From: Planctomycetota bacterium
Lineage (GTDB): Bacteria; Planctomycetota; UBA1135; GCA-002686595
Assembly: GCA_016795205.1 (NCBI GenBank)
Contig: JAEUHZ010000049.1
Span: 37,025-101,024, forward strand
Reading direction: 5' to 3'
DNA: 64,000 nt
Part shown: in pieces, positions 20,506-28,623 of the stretch
Position numbering within the stretch: position 1 is the stretch's first letter
Layout of the letters: each line of letters opens with the position of its first letter
Notes under the pieces: model-generated
Databases searched by the model: none
The model's input: only the letters and a program-made list of their open reading frames with translations
Told to the model about the DNA's origin: nothing
Translations under genes and position numbers: made by a program

Positions 20506-23352
20506 ATGAAGTCCAGCACGGTTCTCGCGTTGTGCGCAGCGGCGGTCCTCGGCGGCGCTGCTGTGGGTCAGTTCCCCGGTGCGCCTCCGCAGCTCGACTC
20601 CGCGGACGGCGACGCGGTGACCTGGGTCCTCGACGGCGCGCGCGCACGGCGCCTCGTGGCCGGCGTCGAGCTCGCGGCGGTGCCCGTGGCCGAGGCGCTG
20701 GTGGGCAGCGCGTGCGGCAGCGCGAGCGGCACGTTCTGGCCGGCGGGCGTCGCGCCCGAGGGCGACACGCCCAGTGCCGCGGCGTTCACGCCGGACGCGA
20801 CGCGCATCGTGGTCGCGCACAGGACCAGCCGGAACCTGGTCGTGTTCGATGCGGCCACGCGCGCGGTCGTGCGCGTGATCGCGCTCTCGGGGGGGCCGGT
20901 CGACGTGGCGGTCGCGGCCGACAATGTCCACGCGGTCACGGCCAACCTGTTCGAGAACACGGCCTCCATCGTGAACCTCTCGACGGGGCTCGAGACCGCG
21001 GTCGTGCCCGTCGGCACGCAGCCCGCCTGCGTGCGCTTCACGCCCAGCGGCGCGAAGGCCGTGGTCGGCAACGCGGTCTCGCAGAGCCTGTCCGTGATCG
21101 ACGTGGCGAGCGCGAGCGAGCTCCACCGCATCCCGGGGGCCGGCTTCCAGTCGACCACCACGATCTCGTTCGAGCCGGGCGTCGTCACCTACCGGATCAA
21201 CGGCTTCGAGTGCCCGTCCGAGACGCTCGCGATCCATCCCGACAACCTGAACGCTCAGATCGACTTCTTCGACCTGGCCGCGGGCTCGGTCGCCTCGATC
21301 CCGTGCGATCCCAGCCCGCGCGGCATCGCGATGACGCCTGGCGGCTCGCGCGTCGTGGTCTCGCACTTCCTCGCGGCTCGCAAGGTCTCGGTCGTGGACC
21401 CGGCCACGCAATCGATCACGGCCGTCTTCAGCGCGCCGAACGACCTCTACGAGCCCATCGCCATCCGACCCGATGGCCTGAAGGCCGCCGTGGCCGTCCT
21501 GAACGGGACCCAGATCGTGGATCTCGTGACGGGCGTGTTCGCGCCGGTCCAGAGCACGGCCTCGGTGAACCACCTGCTCTCGACGCCGGACGGGCTCCAC
21601 GCGCTGGCGGTCGGCTTCAACGGCAGCCTGATCTCGTACGCCACGGGCTCGCTCGTCACGAACCTGAACGGCCTGGTCGCGACCTACGTGGGCGCGATGG
21701 CCCCGAGCGGCAATCGCGCCGCGCTGCTCGCGAACCACAATGGCGAAGACCTGCTGGTCGTGAGCACGAACGGCGCCGGCGGATCCCTCGAAGGACGGGT
21801 CCCGAGCGGCACGCCACCCGAGGGGGACGCGGCGCGCGACATCGCCATCTCGGCCGACGGCGCGATCGCCGTCTCGACGAACATCCTGAGCGCGAACGCC
21901 AGCGTCCTCGACGCCGTCACGGGGGCGACGCTGGCGGTCGTCCCCGTCGGCGCGCGCCCCGCGGACGTCGCGATCACGCCCGACCGCTCCAAGGCCGTCG
22001 TCGCCAACCTCGACTCGACGTTCGCCTCCATCGTGAACTTGGCGACGTTCGCGGTCACGAACGTCCCGATCTCCACGCGCGGCAGCGAGGTCGAGATCTC
22101 GCCCGACGGGCAGTACGCCTACGTGGCCGTCGTCGCCAACGGGGACGGCGTGTGGCGGATCCACCTGCCGACCGCGACCGTCGCCGGCGCGAAGCTCCCG
22201 ACCGGCGACATGGGCAGCATCGCCTACCTGTTCCAACAAGCGAGCGGGATGAAGCTGAGCCCGAACGGGGCGCGGTTGGCCGTGTGCGGCACGTTCACGA
22301 ACAACGTGACGATCATCGACACCGCGTCGTGGAGCGTCGTGGCGAACGTGGCCGTCGGCGTGCAGCCCGTGCGCGCGGCCTTCTCGGCCGACAGCGCCAC
22401 GCTCTACGTCACGAACAAGGGCTCGAACTCGATCTCCGAGCTGCGCAACACGGGGACCTGGAGCGTCGTGCGCACGATCCCCGTCGGCGCGCAGCCCTTC
22501 GAGATGGCGGTCGACTCCGCCGCGCAGCGCCTGTACGTCGCCAACGCGCAGAGCCAGACCGTCGGCGTCGTGAACCTGGCTGCGGGCTCGACGATCGCCA
22601 GCATCCCGGTGCCGTACGCGCCCCAGGCGCTGGCGCTCGCGGGCGGCGGCTCGTGCCTCGTGTGCGCGTCGGGCGGCTGGTCCGTCTCCCTGGGGCCAGG
22701 CCCGCTGGTGTCGATCGCGCGCTCGGGGGCCGTGAGCATGATCGACACCACGGGAGCGGTCGTGGTGCAGACGCTCACTACCGGCATGCCGCCCGCCGCC
22801 ATGGACTTCGACGCGAGCACCCTGCGCGGCGTGATCGCGGAGCCCATGTGGGACGGCCTGCGGCGCATCTCCTTCCCGCAGCCCTACGCGACCTTCTGCA
22901 GCGGCGACGGCAGCGCGACGCCCTGCCCGTGCGGCAACGCCGGCGGCGCGGGCCGTGGCTGCGCGAACTCGGTGGACGCCAGCGGGGCCGTGCTGGGCGG
23001 GGCGGGCGCGGCCTCGATCGCGGCCGACACGTTGCTGCTCTCGGGTGGCGGCATGCCGAACAGCTCCGCGCTGTACTTCCAGGGCACCACGCAGCAGAAC
23101 GGCGGCGCGGGCGTGGTGTTCGGCGACGGCCTGCGCTGCGCCGGCGGCACGATCATCCGCCTGGGCACGAAGGTCAACGTGGCCGGCACGTCGCAGTACC
23201 CGGCGCCCGGAGACCCGTCGGTCGCGGTGCGCGGTCTGGTCCTGGCTCCGGGCGATCGCGTGTACCAGGTCTGGTATCGCAACGCCGCGGCCTTCTGCAC
23301 GGCGAGCACGTTCAACCTGTCGAACGGGCTGCTGGTCACCTGGACCCCCTGA
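20506..23352 (+). CDS. Secreted YVTN-type beta-propeller protein with shared WYRN/FNL C-terminal domain
   Basis: This 948-residue protein has a signal peptide (MKSSTVLALCAAAVLGGAAVG). Residues of about 40-790 hold many YVTN-like blades, e.g. RIVVAHRTSRNLVVFDAAT, KAVVANLDSTFASIVNLAT, TLYVTNKGSNSISELRNTG and RLYVANAQSQTVGVVNLAA. Around two seven-bladed propellers would fit the number of repeats. The last 150 residues (from about 797) form a separate Cys-rich domain: FCSGDGSATPCPCGNAGG, then FGDGLRCAGGTIIRLG and VYQVWYRNAAAFCTASTFNL. The same module ends the proteins at 38569-41577 and 59466-60722. The protein is probably displayed on or released from the cell surface; propellers of this kind bind proteins or glycans. 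The ATG at 20506 directly precedes the signal peptide. Confidence 0.88.
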   Translation: MKSSTVLALCAAAVLGGAAVGQFPGAPPQLDSADGDAVTWVLDGARARRLVAGVELAAVPVAEALVGSACGSASGTFWPAGVAPEGDTPSAAAFTPDATRIVVAHRTSRNLVVFDAATRAVVRVIALSGGPVDVAVAADNVHAVTANLFENTASIVNLSTGLETAVVPVGTQPACVRFTPSGAKAVVGNAVSQSLSVIDVASASELHRIPGAGFQSTTTISFEPGVVTYRINGFECPSETLAIHPDNLNAQIDFFDLAAGSVASIPCDPSPRGIAMTPGGSRVVVSHFLAARKVSVVDPATQSITAVFSAPNDLYEPIAIRPDGLKAAVAVLNGTQIVDLVTGVFAPVQSTASVNHLLSTPDGLHALAVGFNGSLISYATGSLVTNLNGLVATYVGAMAPSGNRAALLANHNGEDLLVVSTNGAGGSLEGRVPSGTPPEGDAARDIAISADGAIAVSTNILSANASVLDAVTGATLAVVPVGARPADVAITPDRSKAVVANLDSTFASIVNLATFAVTNVPISTRGSEVEISPDGQYAYVAVVANGDGVWRIHLPTATVAGAKLPTGDMGSIAYLFQQASGMKLSPNGARLAVCGTFTNNVTIIDTASWSVVANVAVGVQPVRAAFSADSATLYVTNKGSNSISELRNTGTWSVVRTIPVGAQPFEMAVDSAAQRLYVANAQSQTVGVVNLAAGSTIASIPVPYAPQALALAGGGSCLVCASGGWSVSLGPGPLVSIARSGAVSMIDTTGAVVVQTLTTGMPPAAMDFDASTLRGVIAEPMWDGLRRISFPQPYATFCSGDGSATPCPCGNAGGAGRGCANSVDASGAVLGGAGAASIAADTLLLSGGGMPNSSALYFQGTTQQNGGAGVVFGDGLRCAGGTIIRLGTKVNVAGTSQYPAPGDPSVAVRGLVLAPGDRVYQVWYRNAAAFCTASTFNLSNGLLVTWTP

Positions 23353-23447
23353 TCGCGCCGTGAGGCCCGCGGCCGGCGGGGTCGCCGATGGCGAGCACGC
23401 GCGGCGGCCGGGCTCGCGCCGCGCGGCCGTCGAGTAGCATCGCCCTC

Positions 23448-24464
23448 ATGGTCGACACCCCCCCGACGTCCGTGCGCCAACTCGTCGCGCGCGAGAACCT
23501 GACCACGCTCCAGACGCACATCCTGGCGGAGGAGCAGAAGCACCCGCACGCCAGCGGCACGTTTTCCTGGATCCTGTCCGCCCTGGCGTTGTCCGCGAAG
23601 GTCATCGCGGACAAGATCCGGCGCGCGCGCATCCAGGACGTGCTGGGCTCGCTCGACGCGGAGAACGTCCAGGGCGAGCGCCAGCAGAAGCTCGACGTGA
23701 TCGCCAACGAGACGCTCCTGCGCTGTCTGGGCTCGCGCTCGGGTGTCGCGATCGTCGCCAGCGAGGAGGACGAGAACCCCACCCTGATCCAGCGCGAGAA
23801 CGCCGGCGAACGGCCCTATTGCGTGCTGTTCGATCCGCTCGACGGATCGTCGAACCTCGACTCGTGCGGGGCGGTCGGCACGATCTTCAGCATCCTGCGC
23901 TACGACCGGCGCGCGCACTCGCCGGAGGCCTCGATCCTGCAACGCGGGGTCGAGCAATCGGCGGCCGGCTACATCCTGTACGGCAGCTCGACCGTGTTCG
24001 TGATCACGACCGGATCGGGCGTGTCCATGTTCGTGCTCGACCCGAGCATCGGCTCGTTCCTGCTCGTCGAGCACGGGATCCGGATCCCCCGCAGCGGCAG
24101 GACGTACTCACTCAACGAGGGCAATCGCGCCTCGTTCCCCGAGGGCTACCGGCGCTACCTCGACTGGGCACAGGCCAACGGCTACTCGAGCCGCTACTCG
24201 GGCACGATGGTCGCGGACGTGCACCGCACGCTGGTCTCGGGGGGCGTGTTCCTCTACCCCCCGACGAAGAAGTCGCCGGAGGGCAAGCTGCGACTGCTCT
24301 ACGAGGTCAACCCGATGGCGATGATCATCGAGCAGGCAGGTGGCAAGGCGGTCAGCGGGACGCAGCGCGTGCTCGAGGTCCAGCCCAAGGCCCTGCACCA
24401 GCGCATCCCCTGCAGCATGGGGTCGCCCGACGAGGTCGACCACGTGTTGCGGCACCTCGGCTGA
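23448..24464 (+). CDS. fbp: Fructose-1,6-bisphosphatase, class I
   Basis: This 338-residue protein hydrolyses fructose 1,6-bisphosphate to fructose 6-phosphate in gluconeogenesis. The metal-binding motifs are intact: SEEDENP (acidic pair) and FDPLDGSSNLD. The substrate region YSGTMVADVHRTL and the C-terminal metal/substrate segment KLRLLYEVNPMAMIIEQAGG are also present. The length matches bacterial type I FBPases (about 330-340). The ATG at 23448 gives MVDTPPTSVRQLV, with the conserved TTLQTHI helix close behind. The gene is monocistronic; its stop lies 3 bp from the convergent lipoprotein stop. Confidence 0.97.
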   Translation: MVDTPPTSVRQLVARENLTTLQTHILAEEQKHPHASGTFSWILSALALSAKVIADKIRRARIQDVLGSLDAENVQGERQQKLDVIANETLLRCLGSRSGVAIVASEEDENPTLIQRENAGERPYCVLFDPLDGSSNLDSCGAVGTIFSILRYDRRAHSPEASILQRGVEQSAAGYILYGSSTVFVITTGSGVSMFVLDPSIGSFLLVEHGIRIPRSGRTYSLNEGNRASFPEGYRRYLDWAQANGYSSRYSGTMVADVHRTLVSGGVFLYPPTKKSPEGKLRLLYEVNPMAMIIEQAGGKAVSGTQRVLEVQPKALHQRIPCSMGSPDEVDHVLRHLG

Positions 24465-24467
24465 GCG

Positions 24468-25010
24468 TCAGCGCGGCGCTCGCAGGTTGAGCTCGACCTC
24501 GGCCTGCACGAGGTCTCCGTAGGGCGGGACGCCCATCGCGGCGCGCTCCTCGTCCGTCGTGGCCGGGTCCAAGGGGTGGAGCCGCCAGCAGCGGCGCACC
24601 GCGTCCCATACGAACTGCGTGCCGTAGCGCTGCGGCAGGCGCTGGGCCACGAGGTCCTTGTCGATGGCCTCGGCCGCCGCGCGCAGCCCCAAGGGCTCGC
24701 CGAGCTCTGCGGCCCGTGCGCCGAGCTCGGCGGCGAGCGGCCAATCCGCCGGAGACGACGACTCGGCGAGCAGGACCGCCGCGCGCAGATGGTCCCGTGC
24801 GCTGCGCAGCGCGCCGGACTCGTGGAGCGCTCGCGCGCGCCGCGCCCGATCCGCCGCGGCGGCCTCGGATTCGGCGTCGGGGGCGGCCAGCGGCGCGGCC
24901 TGCTCGGCCTCGTGCTCGAGCTCGGCCCACAGCCGATCGATCGCGGCCGAGGGGCCGGAGCAGGCGCACACGACGAGCAGGAGAGCGTGCCAAGCGTCGC
25001 GCGGGCTCAT
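24468..25010 (-). CDS. Small lipoprotein, DUF6624-like
   Basis: This 180-residue protein starts MSPRDAWHALLLVVCACSG, a short signal with a lipobox-like Cys. An acidic, Ala-rich helical middle (EAEQAAPLAAPDAESEAAA) leads to a C-terminal segment QRYGTQFVWDAVRRCWRLHPLDPATTDEE in register with DUF6624-type proteins (RYGTQ ... P ... R ... G ... Y). That assignment is from memory of the pattern and moderately secure. Function is unknown. The ATG at 25010 was chosen because everything upstream lacks coding character. It is convergent with fbp. Confidence 0.7.
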   Translation of the reverse strand: MSPRDAWHALLLVVCACSGPSAAIDRLWAELEHEAEQAAPLAAPDAESEAAAADRARRARALHESGALRSARDHLRAAVLLAESSSPADWPLAAELGARAAELGEPLGLRAAAEAIDKDLVAQRLPQRYGTQFVWDAVRRCWRLHPLDPATTDEERAAMGVPPYGDLVQAEVELNLRAPR

Positions 25011-25257
25011 GGGCCGCGCACGATGGCCCCCGGGGGACCGATCCGCAAGGGGGCGGCCGCCCCGCCGGTTTCTGGACCGAAACCGAACACGTTCCCGGCG
25101 GACTTTCGGCCTGGTCGCCTCGGGATCCGTCCCGCGCGCGGGCCGATGCACGTATCGTGTGTGACACGGACCGGGGGTCTAGAACCCCGCTCCCCGCGGC
25201 GCGGCTTCCCACGGAAGCTCGCCCCGCGCCCTCAACCTCTGCAGAAGGAGATTGCTC

Positions 25258-25476
25258 ATGAAGACGATGATCGCCGCGCTGGCCCTCGTGGCCCTGGTCG
25301 CTTGCAAGACGGACAAGCAGTCCGTCGCCGATGACTCCGGAGCCAACATGCCGAAGGCCGGCTGCTGTGAGTCCAAGGGCTCGTGCGACGAGGCCATGAA
25401 GGCCTCGTGCGGCATGAAGGACAAGAGCTCCTGCGAAGCCAAGGCCACGAGCTGCACGGCCAAGCCCCAGGGCTGA
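25258..25476 (+). CDS. Tiny Cys-rich lipoprotein
   Basis: This 72-residue protein starts MKTMIAALALVALVACKTD, a textbook lipoprotein signal with the lipid-bearing Cys at residue 17. The mature 55 residues hold a regular set of cysteines (AGCCESKGSC, ASCGMKDKSSCEAK, TSC) suggesting metal binding or a disulfide knot. The ribosome site agaaggag 7-8 nt before the ATG is one of the strongest in the window, so high expression is plausible. An 18-bp hairpin follows 55 bp downstream. A 247-bp region upstream (25011-25257) holds its promoter. No known family was recognised. Confidence 0.82.
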   Translation: MKTMIAALALVALVACKTDKQSVADDSGANMPKAGCCESKGSCDEAMKASCGMKDKSSCEAKATSCTAKPQG

Positions 25477-25531
25477 TCCGTTCCGCGCCGTCACGACGGC
25501 GCGGCGGTTCTGGCACGCGGACCCGCGTGGC

Positions 25532-25571
25532 ACGCGCCGGGGTCGGTCCTGTGGGACCGGCCCCGGCGCGT
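25532..25571. terminator. Strong bidirectional terminator-like hairpin
   Basis: An 18-bp stem (arms 25532-25549 and 25554-25571) has one G-T wobble and a 4-nt loop, between the convergent Cys-rich lipoprotein (stop 25476) and FKBP lipoprotein (stop 25610). A short T-containing stretch (tccttgtc) follows on the plus strand. It is the most stable hairpin seen in the window. Confidence 0.65.
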
Positions 25572-25609
25572 CCTTGTCGTGGCACGCTGGAGCCCGCGAC
25601 CGGTCACGC

Positions 25610-26056
25610 TCAGGGTCGCTTGGGCCGCACCTCGATGGCGTGGACCTCGAAGAGCAGCGTCGAGCGCGGTGGGACCAGCCCGGGCACGCCGGCGTCGCCG
25701 TAGGCGAGTTCCGGTGGCACCGTGATCTTTCGCCGGCCGCCCGAGGCCATGCCGATGAGGCCGTCGTCGAGCCCACGGACGAACGCCTCGCCCAGGACGA
25801 CGAGCACCGGCACACCGCGGTCGATCGTCGAGTCGACGACCTCGCCCGTCTCGAGCCGCACCACGTAGTCGAGCAGCAGCGCGTCGCCTGCCTCGGCCGG
25901 GGTTCCTCGGCCGCGCAGCAGGTCCTCGAAGAGCACGCCCGTGCTGGTGCGCACGGCGGGGTGCGAGGACGTCAGCGCGCGCCGCTCGGGGTCGAACGAG
26001 CGGCACCCCGCGGCAGCGAGCGCCAGGACCAGGACGGCCATGGCGCGTGCGCTCAC
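25610..26056 (-). CDS. FKBP-type peptidyl-prolyl isomerase lipoprotein
   Basis: This 148-residue protein has a lipobox LALAAAGC (Cys18). It is followed by one compact FKBP domain (about 45-145): GDALLLDYVVRLETGEVVDS, PVLVVLGEAFVRGLDDGL, KITVPPELAYGDAGVPG and PPRSTLLFEVHAIEV. It should speed proline isomerisation in exported proteins, or act as a chaperone. Its start overlaps the stop of the larger FKBP gene (26056-26053), so the two are translated together. It is the last gene of the pta-FKBP-FKBP operon. Confidence 0.93.
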   Translation of the reverse strand: MSARAMAVLVLALAAAGCRSFDPERRALTSSHPAVRTSTGVLFEDLLRGRGTPAEAGDALLLDYVVRLETGEVVDSTIDRGVPVLVVLGEAFVRGLDDGLIGMASGGRRKITVPPELAYGDAGVPGLVPPRSTLLFEVHAIEVRPKRP

Positions 26057-27111
26057 CGGCGGACCTCGCGGATCTCGATGCGCGCGTGGAGCGGAGTCGC
26101 GGGCGGGATCCCGGCGGCGGGCAGCCCGCCCGGGCCGTAAGCGGCCTCGGCGGGGATCGTGATCTCGGCGATCGTGCCGGCGCGCAGCCCCACGAGCGCG
26201 CGCGAGAGCCCAGGCAGCAGCGCGCCGCGCTCGCCCACGCGGGCACGGATCGGCACGCCGCTCTCGGCGGTCGAGACGAGGATCACGGGCTCGCGCGCGG
26301 GCTCGAGCGGCGCGGGCGGCAGCGCGCTGCCCTCCGGCGCATCCGAGGTGGGCCCTGTCGCGGCGGCGGCCTCCGGCGCTCGGTCGTGGATCGTGGCCGG
26401 ATCGGTCTGTGGGGCAGCGCCTGCAGGCGGATCGGCCGCGGCCGGCGCCGCCCCGGCCAGCGCAGACTTCGACGCCTCGGGCTCGCTCCCCGACGTCTCG
26501 GGCTCGGAGGGTGCCCCGGGACCGGCAGGCAGTGCTGCAGCGCGCGCTGCCGCAGCCGACTCGCTCGACGGCCCGTCCGTCGGAGGCACGCTGGACGGCG
26601 GCCCCTCCGCGTGCGGTGCGTCCGCCGCGGCTGCGACGGCTCCGGCCGCCGCGAGCGGCGGCGCGCTGGCTGCATCCGCGGCCGTCGCCGCGGTCTGCTC
26701 CAGAGCCTGCTGCGCGGAGGCCGGCGCCCTCGCGCGCTTCGAGCTGGCTTCCTCCTTCTGGCCCGCTGCGGGCTTCGGGCTCGGATCGGGAGACGTGGCG
26801 GGCGGCTCCGGCGGCGGCACGAACGAGAGCGTCAGCGAGAGTGCGACCTCGTCGCCGGCCGCGATCACGTCGCCCTGACCCTCGGCGACGATCTCGACGC
26901 GCACGCCGCCCTCGAGTTCCAGGATGCGCCGCTCCGCGCGAGGCACGATCGCGGTCGACGACGGGGCCTCCGGCACGGTCTCCGCGCGCGGCGCCGGAGC
27001 GGGGGCGCGGGCCGGGCCGCGCGCGGGGGGCGGCCCGGTCGTCGCGTCGTCGCGGCGGCAGGACGCGAGCAGGAGCAGGGCGAGGAGCAGGGCGGTCTTC
27101 ACGCCCCTCAT
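26053..27111 (-). CDS. FKBP-type lipoprotein whose domain is split by a long Ala/Pro-rich insert
   Basis: This 352-residue lipoprotein has the signal [18 protein letters not shown], Cys18. The first FKBP strands are at about 60-98 ([20 protein letters not shown], then LSLTLSF). About 174 residues of Ala/Pro/Ser/Glu-rich low-complexity sequence follow (about 99-272). The fold then resumes with [45 protein letters not shown] and [15 protein letters not shown]. The active-site aromatics of FKBP are poorly kept. The insert sits between the strand normally followed by HYTG and the FDSS region. The ATG at 27111 overlaps the pta stop, and the downstream FKBP starts in its own stop. Confidence 0.8.
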   Translation of the reverse strand: MRGVKTALLLALLLLASCRRDDATTGPPPARGPARAPAPAPRAETVPEAPSSTAIVPRAERRILELEGGVRVEIVAEGQGDVIAAGDEVALSLTLSFVPPPEPPATSPDPSPKPAAGQKEEASSKRARAPASAQQALEQTAATAADAASAPPLAAAGAVAAAADAPHAEGPPSSVPPTDGPSSESAAAARAAALPAGPGAPSEPETSGSEPEASKSALAGAAPAAADPPAGAAPQTDPATIHDRAPEAAAATGPTSDAPEGSALPPAPLEPAREPVILVSTAESGVPIRARVGERGALLPGLSRALVGLRAGTIAEITIPAEAAYGPGGLPAAGIPPATPLHARIEIREVRR

Positions 27112-28061
27112 CCTGCCAGGATCGACGCGATGCACGCCACGTCGACGATGTCGTCGGCCTGGCAGCCCCGCGACAGGTCCATGAACGGCCGCTCCAGGCC
27201 CTGCACGAGGGGGCCCAGGGCCTTCGCGCCGCCCAGGCGCTCGCTCAACTTGTACGCGATGTTCCCCGCGTCGAGGTCCGGGAAGACGAGCACGTTGGCC
27301 TTGCCCGCGACCGGGGAGCCGGGCGCCTTGCGCTCGGCGACGGCGGGCACGATCGCGGCATCGACCTGCAGCTCGCCGTCGCAGGTGAGCTGCGGTGCGC
27401 GCCGCTTCAGGAGCTCCGTCGCCGTGCGGATCTTGTCGACCTTGGGGTGCGACGCCGAGCCATGGGTCGAGAACGACAGCAGCGCCACGCGCGGCGACTC
27501 GCCCACCAGCCGGCGGTGGCTCTCGGCCGAGGCCAGGGCGATGTCGACCAACTGCTCGGCCGTGGGGTCGGGCACGACGCCGCAGTCGGCGTAGGTGTAC
27601 ACACGGTCGGGGAACACCATCAGGAAGCACGAGCTCAACGTGGCGATGCCGCGCGCGAGCCCCACGACCTGCAGGCCGGCGCGGAGCACGTCGGCGGTCG
27701 CCGCCGAGCTGCCCGCGACACCGCCGTGGCAGTCGCCGGAGCGCACGAGGAACGCGCCGAACACGAGCGGGTCGAGCACGCGCTGAGCCGCCTGCTCGTG
27801 CGTCAGGCCCTTCCCCTTGCGCAACTCGTGGTAGTCGGCCGTGAACTGCCGGGCACGCGGATCCGTGCGCGGGTTCACGACCTCGACGCCCGGGGGCGCG
27901 GCCGAGGCCATCTTCCCGCCGTCGACGAGCACGGGGACGCACAGCCCGCCGCGCGCGAGCGTCGCGGCGGCCTGCAGGACGCGCAGGTCCTGCGTCTCGG
28001 GGAGGACGATGCGCCGCTGGGCGCGCCGGGACTTCTCGTGGATCTCGAGCAGGACGTTCAT
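27108..28061 (-). CDS. pta: Phosphate acetyltransferase
   Basis: This 317-residue protein has the stand-alone PTA/PTB catalytic domain, converting acetyl-CoA and phosphate to acetyl phosphate and CoA. Typical segments are [76 protein letters not shown] and [20 protein letters not shown]. Length and layout fit short Pta/EutD enzymes (about 320-340 residues), so a phosphotransbutyrylase is less likely but not excluded. No acetate kinase gene is adjacent. It is the first gene of an operon with two FKBP lipoproteins joined by 4-bp overlaps, an odd partnership. Confidence 0.9.
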   Translation of the reverse strand: MNVLLEIHEKSRRAQRRIVLPETQDLRVLQAAATLARGGLCVPVLVDGGKMASAAPPGVEVVNPRTDPRARQFTADYHELRKGKGLTHEQAAQRVLDPLVFGAFLVRSGDCHGGVAGSSAATADVLRAGLQVVGLARGIATLSSCFLMVFPDRVYTYADCGVVPDPTAEQLVDIALASAESHRRLVGESPRVALLSFSTHGSASHPKVDKIRTATELLKRRAPQLTCDGELQVDAAIVPAVAERKAPGSPVAGKANVLVFPDLDAGNIAYKLSERLGGAKALGPLVQGLERPFMDLSRGCQADDIVDVACIASILAG

Positions 28062-28255
28062 CGGGAGGCGACAGCATCCTCGGCGCGACGGAGCGGATGC
28101 AAGGCTCGTTCGTCGTTCCGCCGGCCGAGGTCGGCCCTTGCGCTCGCGCCGCGTTCAGCTCCCAGAGGCGTGTCGGTCGAGCGCCAGACTGGCCCGGGAG
28201 CCCGAGACTCCGTCCAGAGTTGCTGGCTCGCCCTCCGGCGGAGGGTTGTGACCCC

Positions 28256-28606
28256 TCAGTCCGCCGCGGGGACCGACGCCAGCACGGCGTCCGGCACGTC
28301 GAGCTCCAGGCGCAGCACGGCCAGCCCGTGCGTCTTGCCCTGCGCATCTGTCTTGAGCGACGCCGAGCCGCCGCCCCCCAGGGAATCCTCGAGCAGGAAG
28401 TTCAGGAGCCGCAGGTTCTGCGCCTCGTAGCGCCGCACGCCGCCCGGGTTGATCGCGGCCATGTGCCGCCGTACGCGCTCCGCGGTCAGATGCTCCACCA
28501 GGAAGGCGTAGGCCGCGTCGCTGCGCGCGAGCACGCCGACGTTGCTGCCTTCGCCCTTGTCGCCGGAGCGGGCGGTCGCGATGCGGGAGAGGGGGACCTT
28601 GGCCAT
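28256..28606 (-). CDS. AtuA-like small protein (ferredoxin-fold C-terminal module of AtuA)
   Basis: This 116-residue protein matches the C-terminal module of AtuA-type proteins encoded as a separate chain: LSRIATARSGDKGEGSNVGV at the start and the helix RVRRHMAAINPGGVRRYE, followed by LRLLNFLLEDSLGGGGSASL. The gene lies 17 bp after the DUF1446 gene, and the two are normally partners. It carries a conserved Gly/Asp-rich loop (SGDKG) but no catalytic assignment exists. A short palindromic hairpin follows the stop. Confidence 0.85.
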   Translation of the reverse strand: MAKVPLSRIATARSGDKGEGSNVGVLARSDAAYAFLVEHLTAERVRRHMAAINPGGVRRYEAQNLRLLNFLLEDSLGGGGSASLKTDAQGKTHGLAVLRLELDVPDAVLASVPAAD

Positions 28607-28623
28607 GTGCGCAGCGTGCCCTT

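Noticed and set aside
28231..28245. Palindrome ccctccggcggaggg after the AtuA-like stop
   Set aside because: The usable stem is only about 5 bp once a loop is allowed and no T-run follows; too weak to call a terminator.
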